From the NCBI GenBank assembly GCA_949825065.1, contig OX463855.1:37706301-37770300 (forward strand): a stretch of 64,000 bases of DNA. Reading direction: 5' to 3'. Below the pieces are notes generated by a model. It worked only from the letters and a program-made list of their open reading frames with translations, was not told where the DNA came from and did no database searches. This DNA is from Odontocerum albicorne. Its lineage: Eukaryota; Arthropoda; Insecta; Trichoptera; Odontoceridae. Below, in pieces: positions 54,906 through 64,000 of this stretch; the stretch's first letter is position 1, and each line of letters starts with the position of its first letter. The position numbers and the translations under genes were made by a program.

Positions 54906-56035
54906 AAGGGACGTGAATAATTTATTTTTTTATTTAACAAAATATACTACACAAATATTTACTAAGACTTTACCTATATACAAATTTATTACTTAACTAA
55001 TCTTATTTACATATTATTATTTATGAACTTACTTAATCTTATTTTCCTACATGTCATTTTTTTATCTAAATGTATGATTTCTTAGAAATAATTTACACAA
55101 ACATACTACTTATAACTATTTAGGAACTACGGTCGTCCCTGAATATTGTCAACACGCACGGTCAACGACCGACGAAACGACCTTCGGATATGTCCAAAGG
55201 TCGCATACCAAAACATTGAAATTGTTTACCCGCAAATACTATTTACGATACATTCCACAGTAGAAAGAGAACGCATCACGCTGTCTCGCCGTTTTCGCCA
55301 ACAAATTATCTACCCACAATATTATTCGCGACGTCTGCAATATTTCAATCGACCATCTCTGCACGCACAGGAGTGAGATAAAAATATATTGCGGGCGCAC
55401 TCCCCCGCCCGTTCTGAAATGTATAAATACCTACTTACCGATAAATAAAGCATCATTAATCACTATTTATTATTCATCGATTCATTCACTATCTGCTTCC
55501 ACATTGCTAATTGACGTATTTTATTTAAATACCAAACAATCAAAATCATCATCGTGTCTTTCAAGGACATCCGCTAAAACTAGATAACAATTCTTACAAC
55601 TCATCCATCAAGTATTCCATCACATTCACTCAGATCTTAGTCCTCCCAGGTGGACTAATCAGGCAACTTCGGCAACCTGCGCTTATAACGGAAGAGTAGA
55701 TCGGATTTACTCTCGTAAACCCCCAGGGCAGCGACTAAGAATTGTTGTGATGTTGTTGACTTTTATAAAATGTCACGGTCCAAGCGAGGAAGTGGTGTTG
55801 TAGGGTTTCTTCTCGCTGTTCGGCGTAAAGTCGGGTAAAGTTTATTCTGTGATGGGTGTTGAAAGAGATTTTGAATGCCTTGTTCTGCACTCGTTGAAGT
55901 TTCAGGAAATCCGTGTTTTTCACACTACCCCAAACGGGTGCAGCATAGGTCAATACAGGACGAATAAAGGTTTTATGGAAGACGGGACGTAAATACAAAG
56001 ACACAGAGTTTTAAATCAATCTGTTCGCGACACTT
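54906..56035 (-). mobile_element. Jockey-like LINE 3' end, split by repeat C
   Basis: The minus strand has an 89-codon frame (56004-55735): FHKTFIRPVLTYAAPVWGSV, LKLQRVQNKAFKISFNTHHR and a stop. The K-T-x-I-R-P-V-L-T-Y-A-A-P-V-W and L-Q-x-x-Q-N-K blocks are the post-RT signature of Jockey-clade LINEs. The 3' UTR continues to 55578, is broken by repeat C, and resumes 55118-54906. The copy at 63055-63590 is unbroken. Confidence 0.85.
55119..55577 (-). mobile_element. Repeat C, complete copy with 5-bp target duplication
   Basis: AACTA lies at 55114-55118 and 55578-55582. The 459-bp insert begins TTTAGG and ends GCTAAA. The uninterrupted LINE at 63.35 kb reads directly across the site (atctagttataagtag). 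A 5-bp duplication suits a solo LTR, but the tips are not TG..CA; some DNA transposons also make 5-bp duplications. The GC-rich core and a TATTTATA box-like word are conserved among copies. Confidence 0.8.
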
Positions 56036-56299
56036 AACTAACTGTCGACTTTTTAGAAGCGGATCAATGTGGTAATATTTATGACTACCATATATCAACT
56101 TATCAGCTGCAATGAAAACAGACTGGAATTAAGAAATGTGTGAATAAGGCAAATCAGAATAAGTAGAGTTATAATAATATAATCGGACTTGTATCAAGTA
56201 TTTTTAGTCAGTTATTGGCGTTTCAGTTTACTTCAAAACATTTGTAATGTACCCAAATTTTTTTAAGAGGTGATATTTTTTTATACAATATAATAAACA

Positions 56300-56720
56300 T
56301 TCGTAGACAAATACAGAAAAAATCTTTATAAATGTTGTAGAAATGCGTTCATTTAGAAGAAAACAAGGGGTGATGATGTAGGACAGAAAAGGGATTAAAG
56401 GGATTGGGGGTGAATTTGAACTTAATACTGATGTGTTTTGTAAGATGAAGTTTGGACACGTTTGGACACGTGGTATAAATGAATGAAAAAATACTAACAA
56501 AATTAAATATACAGTGCAAATCTGAGTGATAGGTGTGGTAGAAGAAGACTAAGGAAAGTATAGATCAAGTGAATGATATTTTGAAAGAAGGCAATATAAG
56601 AAGGAAAATAATCAAAGGAGCTGTATTAGAAAGTATACGGATGTCCAAGAGGCAAAATATTTGTATTGAGATAGGAAGTTATGGTGCTCTGTCCTATCTG
56701 TCAACCACGAAAAGTAAATG
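56300..56720 (+). mobile_element. LINE C-terminal relic
   Basis: gttgtagaaatgcgttcatt, tggacacgtggtataaatga and ctatggtgctctgtcc-like words parallel the LINE relic at 9470-9770 (E-M-R and G-H-V regions). Heavily frameshifted. Confidence 0.5.
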
Positions 56721-56774
56721 GCGTGTTGGTCTGTATGTTTGAATGTGTGTATAATTTATCCACTTCTTCTTCTT

Positions 56775-57092
56775 CCTAGTGTCATGTCAGACGTTGACTA
56801 TCACCTGAGAGTAAGCATCTTTGCCCCCGGCAGCCCGAAAAAGATCCCCAACGCTCCTTATACCAGTTCAATCACGTATATTGCGGAGCCAGAAGATTTT
56901 CCTCCTACCAACACCTCTTCGACCCTTTATTTTGCCTTGAATGATCAGGTGCATTAATTTGTATTTTTCTCCTCTAAGTACATGACCAAAATAGGACACC
57001 TTTCGGATTTTAATATTAGTCAGCAACTCTCTATCAGCTTTGACTATTTGAAGAACCCTTGTGTTGCTGACCATATCCGTCCAGGGTATCAA
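56775..57092 (-). mobile_element. LINE-2 C-terminal fragment
   Basis: LIPWTDMVSNTRVLQIVKAD, LTNIKIRKVSYFGHVLRGEK, LMHLIIQGKIKGRRGVGRRK. It runs through GHV to the KYKL block uninterrupted, and so supplies the empty site for the 48-bp array in the 20.9 kb copy. Confidence 0.82.
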
Positions 57093-57150
57093 TTTATCCA
57101 CTCAATACACAAAAAAAACTCAGTAATCTTCCAAAAATCCTATAACTCTT

Positions 57151-57273
57151 TTTTTTTCAATCTCCATTTTCAACACAGTCCATTTTTCAATCTCCATCTT
57201 CAACACAGTTCATTTTTCAATCTCCATCTTCAACACAGTCCATTTTTCAATCTCCATCTTCAACACAGTCCAT
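57151..57273 (+). repeat. 30-bp minisatellite, four copies
   Basis: The unit is tttttcaatctccatcttca followed by acacagtcca. Confidence 0.92.
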
Positions 57274-57704
57274 TAATCTTCGAAATAAATAAACGTTGAT
57301 TTAATTTGTAAAAAACAATGAAATAAATTACAATAAAAACTATAAATATGTTACGTAGCTTCTTTGCATTAGGATTGGATACTTTCCACCCCACTGCAAA
57401 TCTTACCCTCCCCACAAAGTAAGGTGACACATTCAAAACGTGTAAAGAAAGTGGGAACACTTGGTACATTAATACGTATAGCAATGTCATGCTCGGCCAA
57501 ACGTGGCGAAACTACTCTTGCAGAGGCGGGACAAGTTGAATTCGCATCTGACGTAAGGCAGACTGAATCCTGATCGAAGTGAAGATTTACCACTATTTAC
57601 TTTCGGCTTTCGACCATTTACATTTTTTACTAAACATAATCGACTGCGGGTGAAAACAGATATAAAAGATACTACAACAAAATATAATACATTCATGCAA
57701 ATCA
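57274..57704. other. Unassigned region
   Basis: No gene recognised. Confidence 0.4.
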
Positions 57705-57990
57705 CGCCGTTTTTCCTGCTGGGGTAGGCAGAGAGGACAAGAGCAACATATTCTCCTATCTCGACACATATTTTACATGCCCAAACCTCTTTCAAGTATA
57801 TCTTGCACTTCTGATTTGTATACTCGGCTAGTCACTCTTTCACCAGTCACTCTCTCCACGTGTATAAACCATCTTAAAGCTTCTTTCTGTATTTCTGATA
57901 TTTTTACTACACCTTTTTCAAACATTGACACTTCATTATCGTATTTTTGTAATCTTACTGCTTTATTACCATACTCGAAAGGTATTCATT
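57705..57990 (-). mobile_element. LINE relic
   Basis: ctgctggggtaggcagagag followed by tacatgcccaaacctctttc and spaced tcactct words resembles LINE tails near 53060 and 53245. No clear protein frame. Confidence 0.45.
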
Positions 57991-58411
57991 CTTCTGCTTA
58001 ATTTTAAAAAATATATTAGTTTGGATGTTTTTAGCAAATATACCTCCATTTCTCATTCCAGTTGCGTAAAACAGGGGGTGAGCCCGATTATCTACCCCCC
58101 GAATTCACAACATGTTACAAATTACTCCGTATACATTAAACATCAATCAGCCGAGCTGTTGCCGAGTTAAAAATTACAGTGATTTTCCGAAAAACGGGGT
58201 GCATCCCCTGAAAACTCATGAAAAAACATATTTATTCAAATATAGGTACAGGATATATGAGACAAACCCTTCATTCAATAAATATGTGACAAAAATCGAT
58301 CGTTTGTGTTTTATGTATCGTGACAGAAATTCAGTGCTTTCCACTGTTCATTTTTATTTTATTTACATACTGAATCTTATAAAACTAAATTTTGTTCACT
58401 TTATGGTGATA
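57991..58411. other. Unassigned region
   Basis: No gene or element recognised. Confidence 0.4.
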
Positions 58412-58419
58412 TATTGATG

Positions 58420-58540
58420 GTTTTGTTTGTAAAGTAAAATAAATAATTGTTTTGTTTGTAAAGTAAAATAAATTTATTGTTTTGTTTGTTAAGTAAAATA
58501 AATTAATTGTTTTGTTTGTAAAATAAAATAAAATAAACAA
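58420..58540 (+). repeat. 30-bp AT-rich tandem repeat, four copies
   Basis: ttttgtttgtaaagtaaaat recurs at 58421, 58450, 58480 and 58510. Confidence 0.92.
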
Positions 58541-58776
58541 GAGCTCACACAAACGTTTGCTACAAGTAATTCCTCTTGCAAGCCCAAGAATTCAAACTCT
58601 TGTCGCAATAACAACCACGCTCCGATCGACTCCCTAAATTGTTTTCCTCATTTTGACTTTATTAAATAAAAATAAGCTTTTGTTTTCAATAGTATGCCAG
58701 ATTCTGAAAAACTTTTTCACATTCGTTGAAAATTTAAATTGTCTAACCAGACGAACTCTTTTATCAGACTGGGAAC

Positions 58777-59190
58777 TTTAGCAGAATGGTTCTTATTGGA
58801 AGAGATGATGATGGTTGTTGATAAATAAATAAATAAACTCGTTAAATCGCAATGCGGAAAGAGAGAGTGTTTATTTTTATAGTAACGTAGGTATTTATAT
58901 CTTTTTGGAATGTGCGCGAGAGTGCGCTCGCGATATGCTTACGTCTCGCTTCTATGAATGCAGAAACGGTTATTGTCGTATGTAGGTATTCATCTAAATA
59001 CGGAACTAGTGAGATAGCCATGGTGCGTTCTCTCTCTCTCTCTGGCGTGTGGTGCGGTCGCTCGGCCGGCGTCAATGGCCGGCATGTGACCTTCGGACTG
59101 TTTACTATAATTTATCGAGGAATCCGAAGGTCGTTTCATTGGTCATTGACCGTATGTATGCGACAATATTCCGCGACGACCGCCACAGAA
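58777..59190 (+). repeat. Repeat C, copy 4
   Basis: TTTAGC start, gagatgatgatggttgttga, gtaggtatttatatc, ggaatgtgcgcgagagtgcg, atccgaaggtcgtttcattg and gcgacgaccgccacag, in the same order as 55119-55577 reversed. It carries a CT microsatellite (59025-59042). The right tip is unclear. Confidence 0.75.
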
Positions 59191-59726
59191 CCTTTTTTAT
59201 ATTTTTTATCGGATGCTGTCGAGAATCAAACCCCCGAAAGAAAATCAAGCACTTTTCCAACTATACCACGGATATGTATACGAGTATATGCGTAAGTATA
59301 AGGGGATTCCCCGCCGCGTGTGATATATGATATCGCTGAAGAGTGACTTTCACATTTGCGCTTTATTATACATTATTAAGGGCAGTATACACAGTTCGTA
59401 AAAAAATATTTTACTTGTTATTTTGTTACTTTCTTTTAAGATAAAATGCATTTCAACGAATGAAAGAAATAAATTAAATAACATAACTCTATGCGTAAAT
59501 GTGTGAAAATCTATTTTGTTTATTTACTGACACGTGTAACTTGGATATAACATGAGCGAAGAAAACAGTTTATAATGTTTGGTTTCTGGAAATTAGAAAC
59601 CAACCAAACGTCTGGAAATTAGAAAGTATGCAATATAAAAGAAAAATCTTCGATTCCGATGCGTTGAATTATGTAAAGAATGCAGTAGTGTATTTTTGTA
59701 ATGTGTTGTGTTACACAATTTAACAC
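59191..59726. other. Unassigned region
   Basis: 59220-59280 has a weak tRNA-like head in reverse (gaatcaaacccccgaaag, ttccaactataccacgg). Nothing else recognised. Confidence 0.4.
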
Positions 59727-60270
59727 AAAGGGTCTTTCAAATTGAGCGATTTTTTAAATTCTTAAATAAAACACACAATTTGCTTTGATTTCAAATTTTT
59801 TTATTGGTCACTAAAGTAAAGTGTATCATATTTAAACACAAAAATATAATATTCGCCAAATGTCCACCTCTTGCAGCTCCACAGATGTTCACTTGTTTGT
59901 CAAAAGTTTCGATGACATTTTGGCATAATTGCGGTTCTAACTCACCAATAACTCGAATAATTTCGTCCTTTAGCTCAAGAATTGATTGGGGGTCATTTTT
60001 ATAGACCTGGCTTTTCATGTAACCCCAGAGAAAATAGTCCAACGGTGTCAGATCACATGATCTTGGTGGCCAATTAACATCACCGTTTCCGGAGATTACA
60101 ATACATAAAATAATTCAACAATTTGAACGCGTTGTTGTATTGTATACGACTCCATTTTTAAAAATGTCATACATTACACTTCTCAAATGTCACAAAACCC
60201 AGGCAAGTACGCTACGCCATCTGTGTTTTATCCAAGAATTAAAAAAACCGCTCAATTTGAAAGACCCTTT
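59727..60270 (-). mobile_element. Mariner A, internally deleted copy 3
   Basis: The ends are AAAGGGTCTTTCAAATTGAG and its complement at 60250-60270. The minus strand reads the N-terminal MESYTIQQRVQIVELFY, the shared deletion junction, then DYFLWGYMKSQVYKNDPQSI, ELKDEIIRVIGELEPQLCQN and GAARGGHL. It is the best preserved of the three copies in the C-terminal part. Confidence 0.9.
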
Positions 60271-60325
60271 AATATAACCTGAAGAAATTATTATCGATAC
60301 AACTAAACCAATGACCATAAAACGG

Positions 60326-60432
60326 GCTTATTAGAAAATCAGTCTTAATTTTTTTTAGATCTACCGTGAACTGAACCCAAAACCCTCGGATTAGAGATCA
60401 AAGGTTTTTCCAACTAAATCACATAAGTTATA
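60326..60432 (-). mobile_element. Degenerate SINE-1
   Basis: aacccaaaaccctcggatta, ttccaactaaatcacataag mark a decayed head in reverse; the tail is mostly lost. Confidence 0.45.
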
Positions 60433-60520
60433 TACTTAGTCAAAATGCTATTTTTTGCTACTACTTGAAGATAAAATTATAAATATTCACTTAAAAAACA
60501 AGATTGGTTGTACGTATAAA

Positions 60521-60655
60521 CGACCTCTATGGCCTAGTGGCACTTGTCTCCTACCTGGAGGTTGCGGATTCGATTCCCGTTGAACTCTGTTTTTTTTAGA
60601 AAGGATTCCAGTCTAATTTTTATTTAAGCACAGCAATAAACCCGCCAGGTTTATG
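60521..60655 (+). mobile_element. SINE-1, internally shortened
   Basis: Head gacctctatggcctagtggc and ggttgcggattcgattcccg; body attccagtctaattttt; tail gcaataaacccgccaggt. The ttggttggaagag block is deleted. Confidence 0.82.
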
Positions 60656-60705
60656 TATACAACGAAAGAAATTACTAACATCAGAAGGAAGCTGTTTGTA
60701 AAATT

Positions 60706-60905
60706 AAATTACTTCCGTGTCCTATTTGGTATAACGCTTGTCTCGCAGCCCGGGGGTTGCGGGTTCGACTCTCATTGGAATTCAGATTTAAATAAAAGGA
60801 TTCCAGTAAGGTTTTTAATTAAGGCCTCTTTACCATATTCTTGGTTGATTGGAAGAGATAGGCACATAGCAAAAAGCTCGTAAGGTTGTACTGTATATAA
60901 CAAAA
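60706..60905 (+). mobile_element. SINE-1 variant
   Basis: Head tgtcctatttggtataacgc and ggttgcgggttcgactctca; tail ttgattggaagagataggc. Lies 50 bp after another SINE-1. Confidence 0.85.
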
Positions 60906-60954
60906 TGTAATAGAACACAATAACATCTTGAATTATTGTATAAATAAAATGACA

Positions 60955-61236
60955 TCTACAGCATTATTCAGTCTTGGCTTCATACTAGGTAATGACTTTT
61001 CTAAACTACCTAGTATGAAACCAAGTCTGGATACAGCATTATCCAGACTTGGCTTCATACTAGGTAATGACTTTTCTAAACTACCTAGTATGAAACCAAG
61101 TCTGGATACAGCATTATCCAGACTTGGCTTCATGCTAGGTAAAGACTTTTCTAAACTACCTAGTATGAAACCAAGTCTGGATACAGCATTATCCAGACTT
61201 GGCTTCATACTAGGTAATGACTTTTCTAAACTACAA
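60955..61236. repeat. 75-bp array of back-to-back hairpins
   Basis: 3.6 copies. Each unit has two perfect inverted repeats: CATACTAGGTA / TACCTAGTATG around a 15-bp loop, and CCAAGTCTGGAT / ATCCAGACTTGG around an 8-bp loop. Together they make each half-unit nearly the complement of the next. Both strands therefore encode near-identical 25-residue periods (SMKPSLD.A.SRLGFILG). No flanking coding gene. Confidence 0.95.
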
Positions 61237-61465
61237 TAATTTGAAATTAATATTGGATTACAATTCAGGTAAAAACTAATATTGGATTACAATTCAGTAG
61301 TAAAGCCACCCCACAACGATGGCTATAATGAAAAATTGAAAACATACAGCGGAAGTTTTCATGTTTTATGAACATTAAACTGGAGGTTCCAATAGTTAAG
61401 ATGGACTATCATCTATTTTTGTAAGACAGGCTTCTTACCAACAATGTCAGAGAGGTCGTAATATA

Positions 61466-62339
61466 CTACCTTGATCAAAAAGTTTTAGGACTTTATTCAT
61501 AAAATCGAAAATACAAGTTTATTAATCAAAATCGATATGGTCCCCTTCATAGTACTCCCCATCGACTGCAACGCACTTACGCCAGCGCTTGATCTAATCC
61601 TCGAAACACCGCTAGTACTCAATTTTCGGTATGTCCATCAGAGCCGTCTTCGATTTTTTCATGACATTTTCTCGGGTGCTGTAACGCGTTCCGCGAAGCG
61701 GTTTATTAAGTCGGTTGAATAGAAAAAAGTTGCAGGGAGCCAGATCAAGTGAATTCAAAGGCTGTTGGATAGTAGTCGTGTTGTTTTTGATCAAAAACTC
61801 ATGGAAATTATGTCTTTCGGATTTCAACGCGACACGTCTGAGGCCCAAATCACTAATGCGTTCCGTGAAGCGGTTTTTTAAGTCGGTTGAACAGGAAACA
61901 ATCAGAAGGAGGCCAGATCAGGTGAATTCAAAGGCTGCTGGATAGTAGTCGTGTTGTTTTTGGTCAAAAACTCATGGAAATCATGTCTTTCGCGATTTCA
62001 ACGCGGTCCTTTTTTTGCATGAAATTGAAGTATTTCGGCACTAGTTTTGCAACGACACGTCTGAGGCCCAAATCACTAACGAAAATGTCTTGAGCGGATC
62101 CATAAGCGATGTTCAAGTCCTCTGCCAGCTCTCTGTTGGTCAATTTGCGGGTTTCAGCCAACATTTCTTTGATTTTATCGATGTTTTCATCGGTTTTCGA
62201 CTGCCACTGCGTTCGTCATCCTCGACCGACTCATGACCACTTCTACTTCTCGACCTTCTCGACCGACTCACGTGCCACCAAAAAACACTTCTCCAACATT
62301 TCCAAGGTGGCCGGTCCTAAAACTTTTTGATTAAGGTAG
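61466..62339 (-). mobile_element. Mariner D, deleted and internally duplicated
   Basis: TA flanks at 61464-61465 and 62340-62341; the ends share AATCAAAAAGTTTTAGGAC (one mismatch). The minus strand carries the N-terminal ETRKLTNRELAEDLNIAYGS, AQDIFVSDLGLRRVVAKLVP and the C-terminal NSLDLAPCNFFLFNRLNKPL, TRYSTRENVMKKSKTALMDI. The segment between, with the first two D residues, is missing. The C-terminal segment is present twice (about 61690-61840 and 61860-61990). In one the third catalytic D is N (LAPCN); the other keeps GAT but is frameshifted. Confidence 0.88.
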
Positions 62340-62529
62340 TAAGCTTAGTTTATGTGTTCGTTTTGCTTCAGTAATGCTTGTTACCTCAATAAATTCAGCG
62401 TACTACGCCTCCCGCATTGACACGTCCCTAACACAAATTATAATTAATTAAACGTTCTATATGTTGTCATCAACCTAAGTTTTTAGGTACATGAGATTTA
62501 TAAAAATATCACTAAAATATAGAATTAAG
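62340..62529. other. Unassigned spacer
   Basis: No element recognised. Confidence 0.4.
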
Positions 62530-62850
62530 AGCTCACGCATTCTAGATAGCCTGGGGTCACTGACATAAACAGTAAAGTGAAAGAGCGACAGTTGAGATGG
62601 TACATGCACATAAGACGGAGACAACCAGACCATACGGTAAATCAGGCAATGTCTTTGGTTATTCCTCGACAGCCGTCCAGAGGAAGACCAAAGAACTCCT
62701 GGATAACTCAATGCTCCAAAATCTTGCAGAGAAATGACCTAGATAAAAGCGACACCCAGAACCGAAGAACATACAGCCTGAGAACGAGAAGAGCCGACCC
62801 CAACAACCTACCTAGGCAATGAGTTGGGACAGTGCCAGGAAGAAGAAGAA
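62530..62850 (+). mobile_element. RTE-type LINE 3' end, diverged copy
   Basis: MKERQLRWYMHIRRRQPDHT, VNQAMSLVIPRQPSRGRPKN, SWITQ and NRRTYSLRTRRADPNNLPRQ with a stop, then ccaggaagaagaagaag at the 3' end. Clearly related to the copies at 1.8 and 17.3 kb but older. Confidence 0.85.
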
Positions 62851-63054
62851 GATTTATGAAAATAGACATGAAAAATGTGACCCATTCCCTAATTAGATTA
62901 GACTTTGGAAAACAGGTCCTCAGGTACCTCATAATACTGACCATGAAGTTCTTATTTCAATAATCCAAAACTAACTCTGCATGTCATGCTATACATTCCT
63001 TGTAGTCCCCCCTGGCAAAATGTGTTGTTCCATAGTGAAGTAGAATAAACCTTA

Positions 63055-63590
63055 CCTTACTTCACGCCGAACAACGAGAAGAAACCCTACAACAGCACAT
63101 CCTCGCTTGGACTGTGAAGTTCTATAAAAGCCAACAAAATCACAGCAATCCTTTAGTCGCTGCCCTGGGGGCTTACGAGAGTAAATCCGACCTACCCTTC
63201 CGTTATAAGCACAAGCTCCCGAAGCATTATCTGTTGCCTGACTAGTCCACCTACAGTATTAGCTGGGATGACCAAGGTCTGAGTGAATGTGATGGAATAC
63301 AAGTAGCCTGAACGAGTGGACTTGTTTTTGCTAAATAATTAGTGTAAGAATTGTTATCTAGTTATAAGTAGTATGTAGATGTTAATTATTTCTAAGAAAT
63401 CATATATTAAGATTGAAAAAAATAAAATAAAATGATATGATATGTAGGAAAATAAGATTAAGTAAGTTCATAAATTATAACATATAATTAAGATTAGTTA
63501 AGTAATAAATGTAATATATATAGGTATAGCCTTGACAAATGTTTGTACAATACTTTACTTTGTTTAGTGAAAAAAAAAAAAAGGCTGCAA
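63055..63590 (+). mobile_element. Jockey-like LINE 3' end, unbroken
   Basis: Parallels 56004-54906 reversed: cgccgaacaacgagaagaaa, gctgccctgggggcttacg, agtgaatgtgatggaataca, agaattgttatctagttata and taagattaagtaagttcata, ending in an A run at 63570. It shows the site where repeat C inserted in the other copy. Confidence 0.82.
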
Positions 63591-64000
63591 CAAGTAATTT
63601 ATAATACAAAGTATGCATAGTAGACTGGACATATTGGGCAATCAATATGAGCATTTTATGGACTTCTATGTGATTTTAATTATTTACAGAAGTTAAGTGA
63701 AGAAGTGGTTCTTGCTGGGATGAGTTGTGGGAATTGTACGGGTTTGTTTTATTATTGTGTTGGGGTTGTCTTTTACCTCTTCTTCATCCCCATAGCGTAC
63801 TCAATACATAGAATCGTAGTCCCTATGTCTCAAACTACCTATATAAAACTCTCCCCGTCTTGGGGTATGTTGAATATAAAATTCAAAGTCCAAAAAAGGT
63901 GGCTATATTTTTATTGGTGTCTTTTTGTAATCCTTTGTATCAAATAATTTATCTAACCGTTGATATAAAATTTAATTTAAAAAATGATAAACCGTTTGTT
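63591..64000. other. Unassigned region at the window end
   Basis: An open frame at 63705-63947 (FYYCVGVVFYLFFIPIAYSI) is hydrophobic, but it has no recognised family and no supporting signals. Confidence 0.35.

Noticed and set aside
60955..61236. CRISPR-like array of repeats and spacers
   Set aside because: Units are contiguous with no unique spacers, and the surrounding sequence is a eukaryotic transposon landscape with no cas genes.
63705..63947. Small hydrophobic membrane protein gene
   Set aside because: Hydrophobic residues arise readily from T-rich DNA; no homologous motif or splice or promoter support.

Overview
This window reads as a gene-free, transposon-dense stretch of an AT-rich animal nuclear genome, most likely an insect or another arthropod. 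The grounds are several mariner/Tc1-type DNA transposons, LINE fragments of RTE, Jockey-like and other types, two tRNA-derived SINE families with A/B-box-like heads, piggyBac- and hAT-type MITEs, and abundant minisatellites. I see no operon, no ribosome-binding-site architecture and no convincing host exon. The long open frames lie in tandem arrays or are broken transposase and reverse-transcriptase remnants. The species cannot be named from the sequence.

Layout. 0-9 kb: a Tigger-like remnant, a dimeric repeat (A), an RTE insertion with target-site duplication, a 33-bp array, a LINE-2 tail, a hAT MITE with a 38-bp palindrome, a 21-bp array growing out of a SINE-2, and the first deleted mariner (mariner A). 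9-18 kb: 110-bp and 73-bp arrays, repeat D, a piggyBac-like element, and LINE-3, whose 3' tail is shared with SINE-1. 18-27 kb: LINE-2 copies cut by a piggyBac-like MITE and by a 48-bp array, a SINE-2 cut by another TTAA element, a 385-bp MITE, a second mariner A and an RTE copy. 27-38 kb: an old mariner remnant, repeat C copies, foldback elements, LINE-2 cut by mariner B, a 46-bp array, a second dimeric repeat A cut by a SINE-1, and mariner C. 38-49 kb: a 141-bp array of a zinc-knuckle-like LINE tail, a SINE-1 cut by mariner B, a 39-bp array inside a LINE, and more LINE tails. 49-64 kb: a large 18-bp array split around a reverse-transcriptase fragment, a hAT MITE inside a SINE, a Jockey-like LINE cut by repeat C, a third mariner A, an array of back-to-back hairpins, mariner D, and RTE and Jockey copies.

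How the parts relate. The main content is a record of nested insertion. At least seven insertions can be checked against an uninterrupted relative in the same window or a clear target duplication (TTAA for piggyBac-like, 8 bp for hAT, TA for mariner, 12-17 bp for RTE, 5 bp for repeat C). Three themes stand out. Non-autonomous derivatives recur with the same deletion or inversion in several copies. Many minisatellites arose inside LINE or SINE sequence. Units with dyad symmetry (hairpins, palindromes, foldbacks) are unusually common. An 8-mer, TACTCGTA/TACGAGTA, recurs about 14 times and matches the form of a Minos-type excision scar; one case is a clean 6-bp insertion relative to its array neighbours.

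All similarity statements come from reading and hand alignment. Clade names rest on remembered family motifs and should be confirmed by search.
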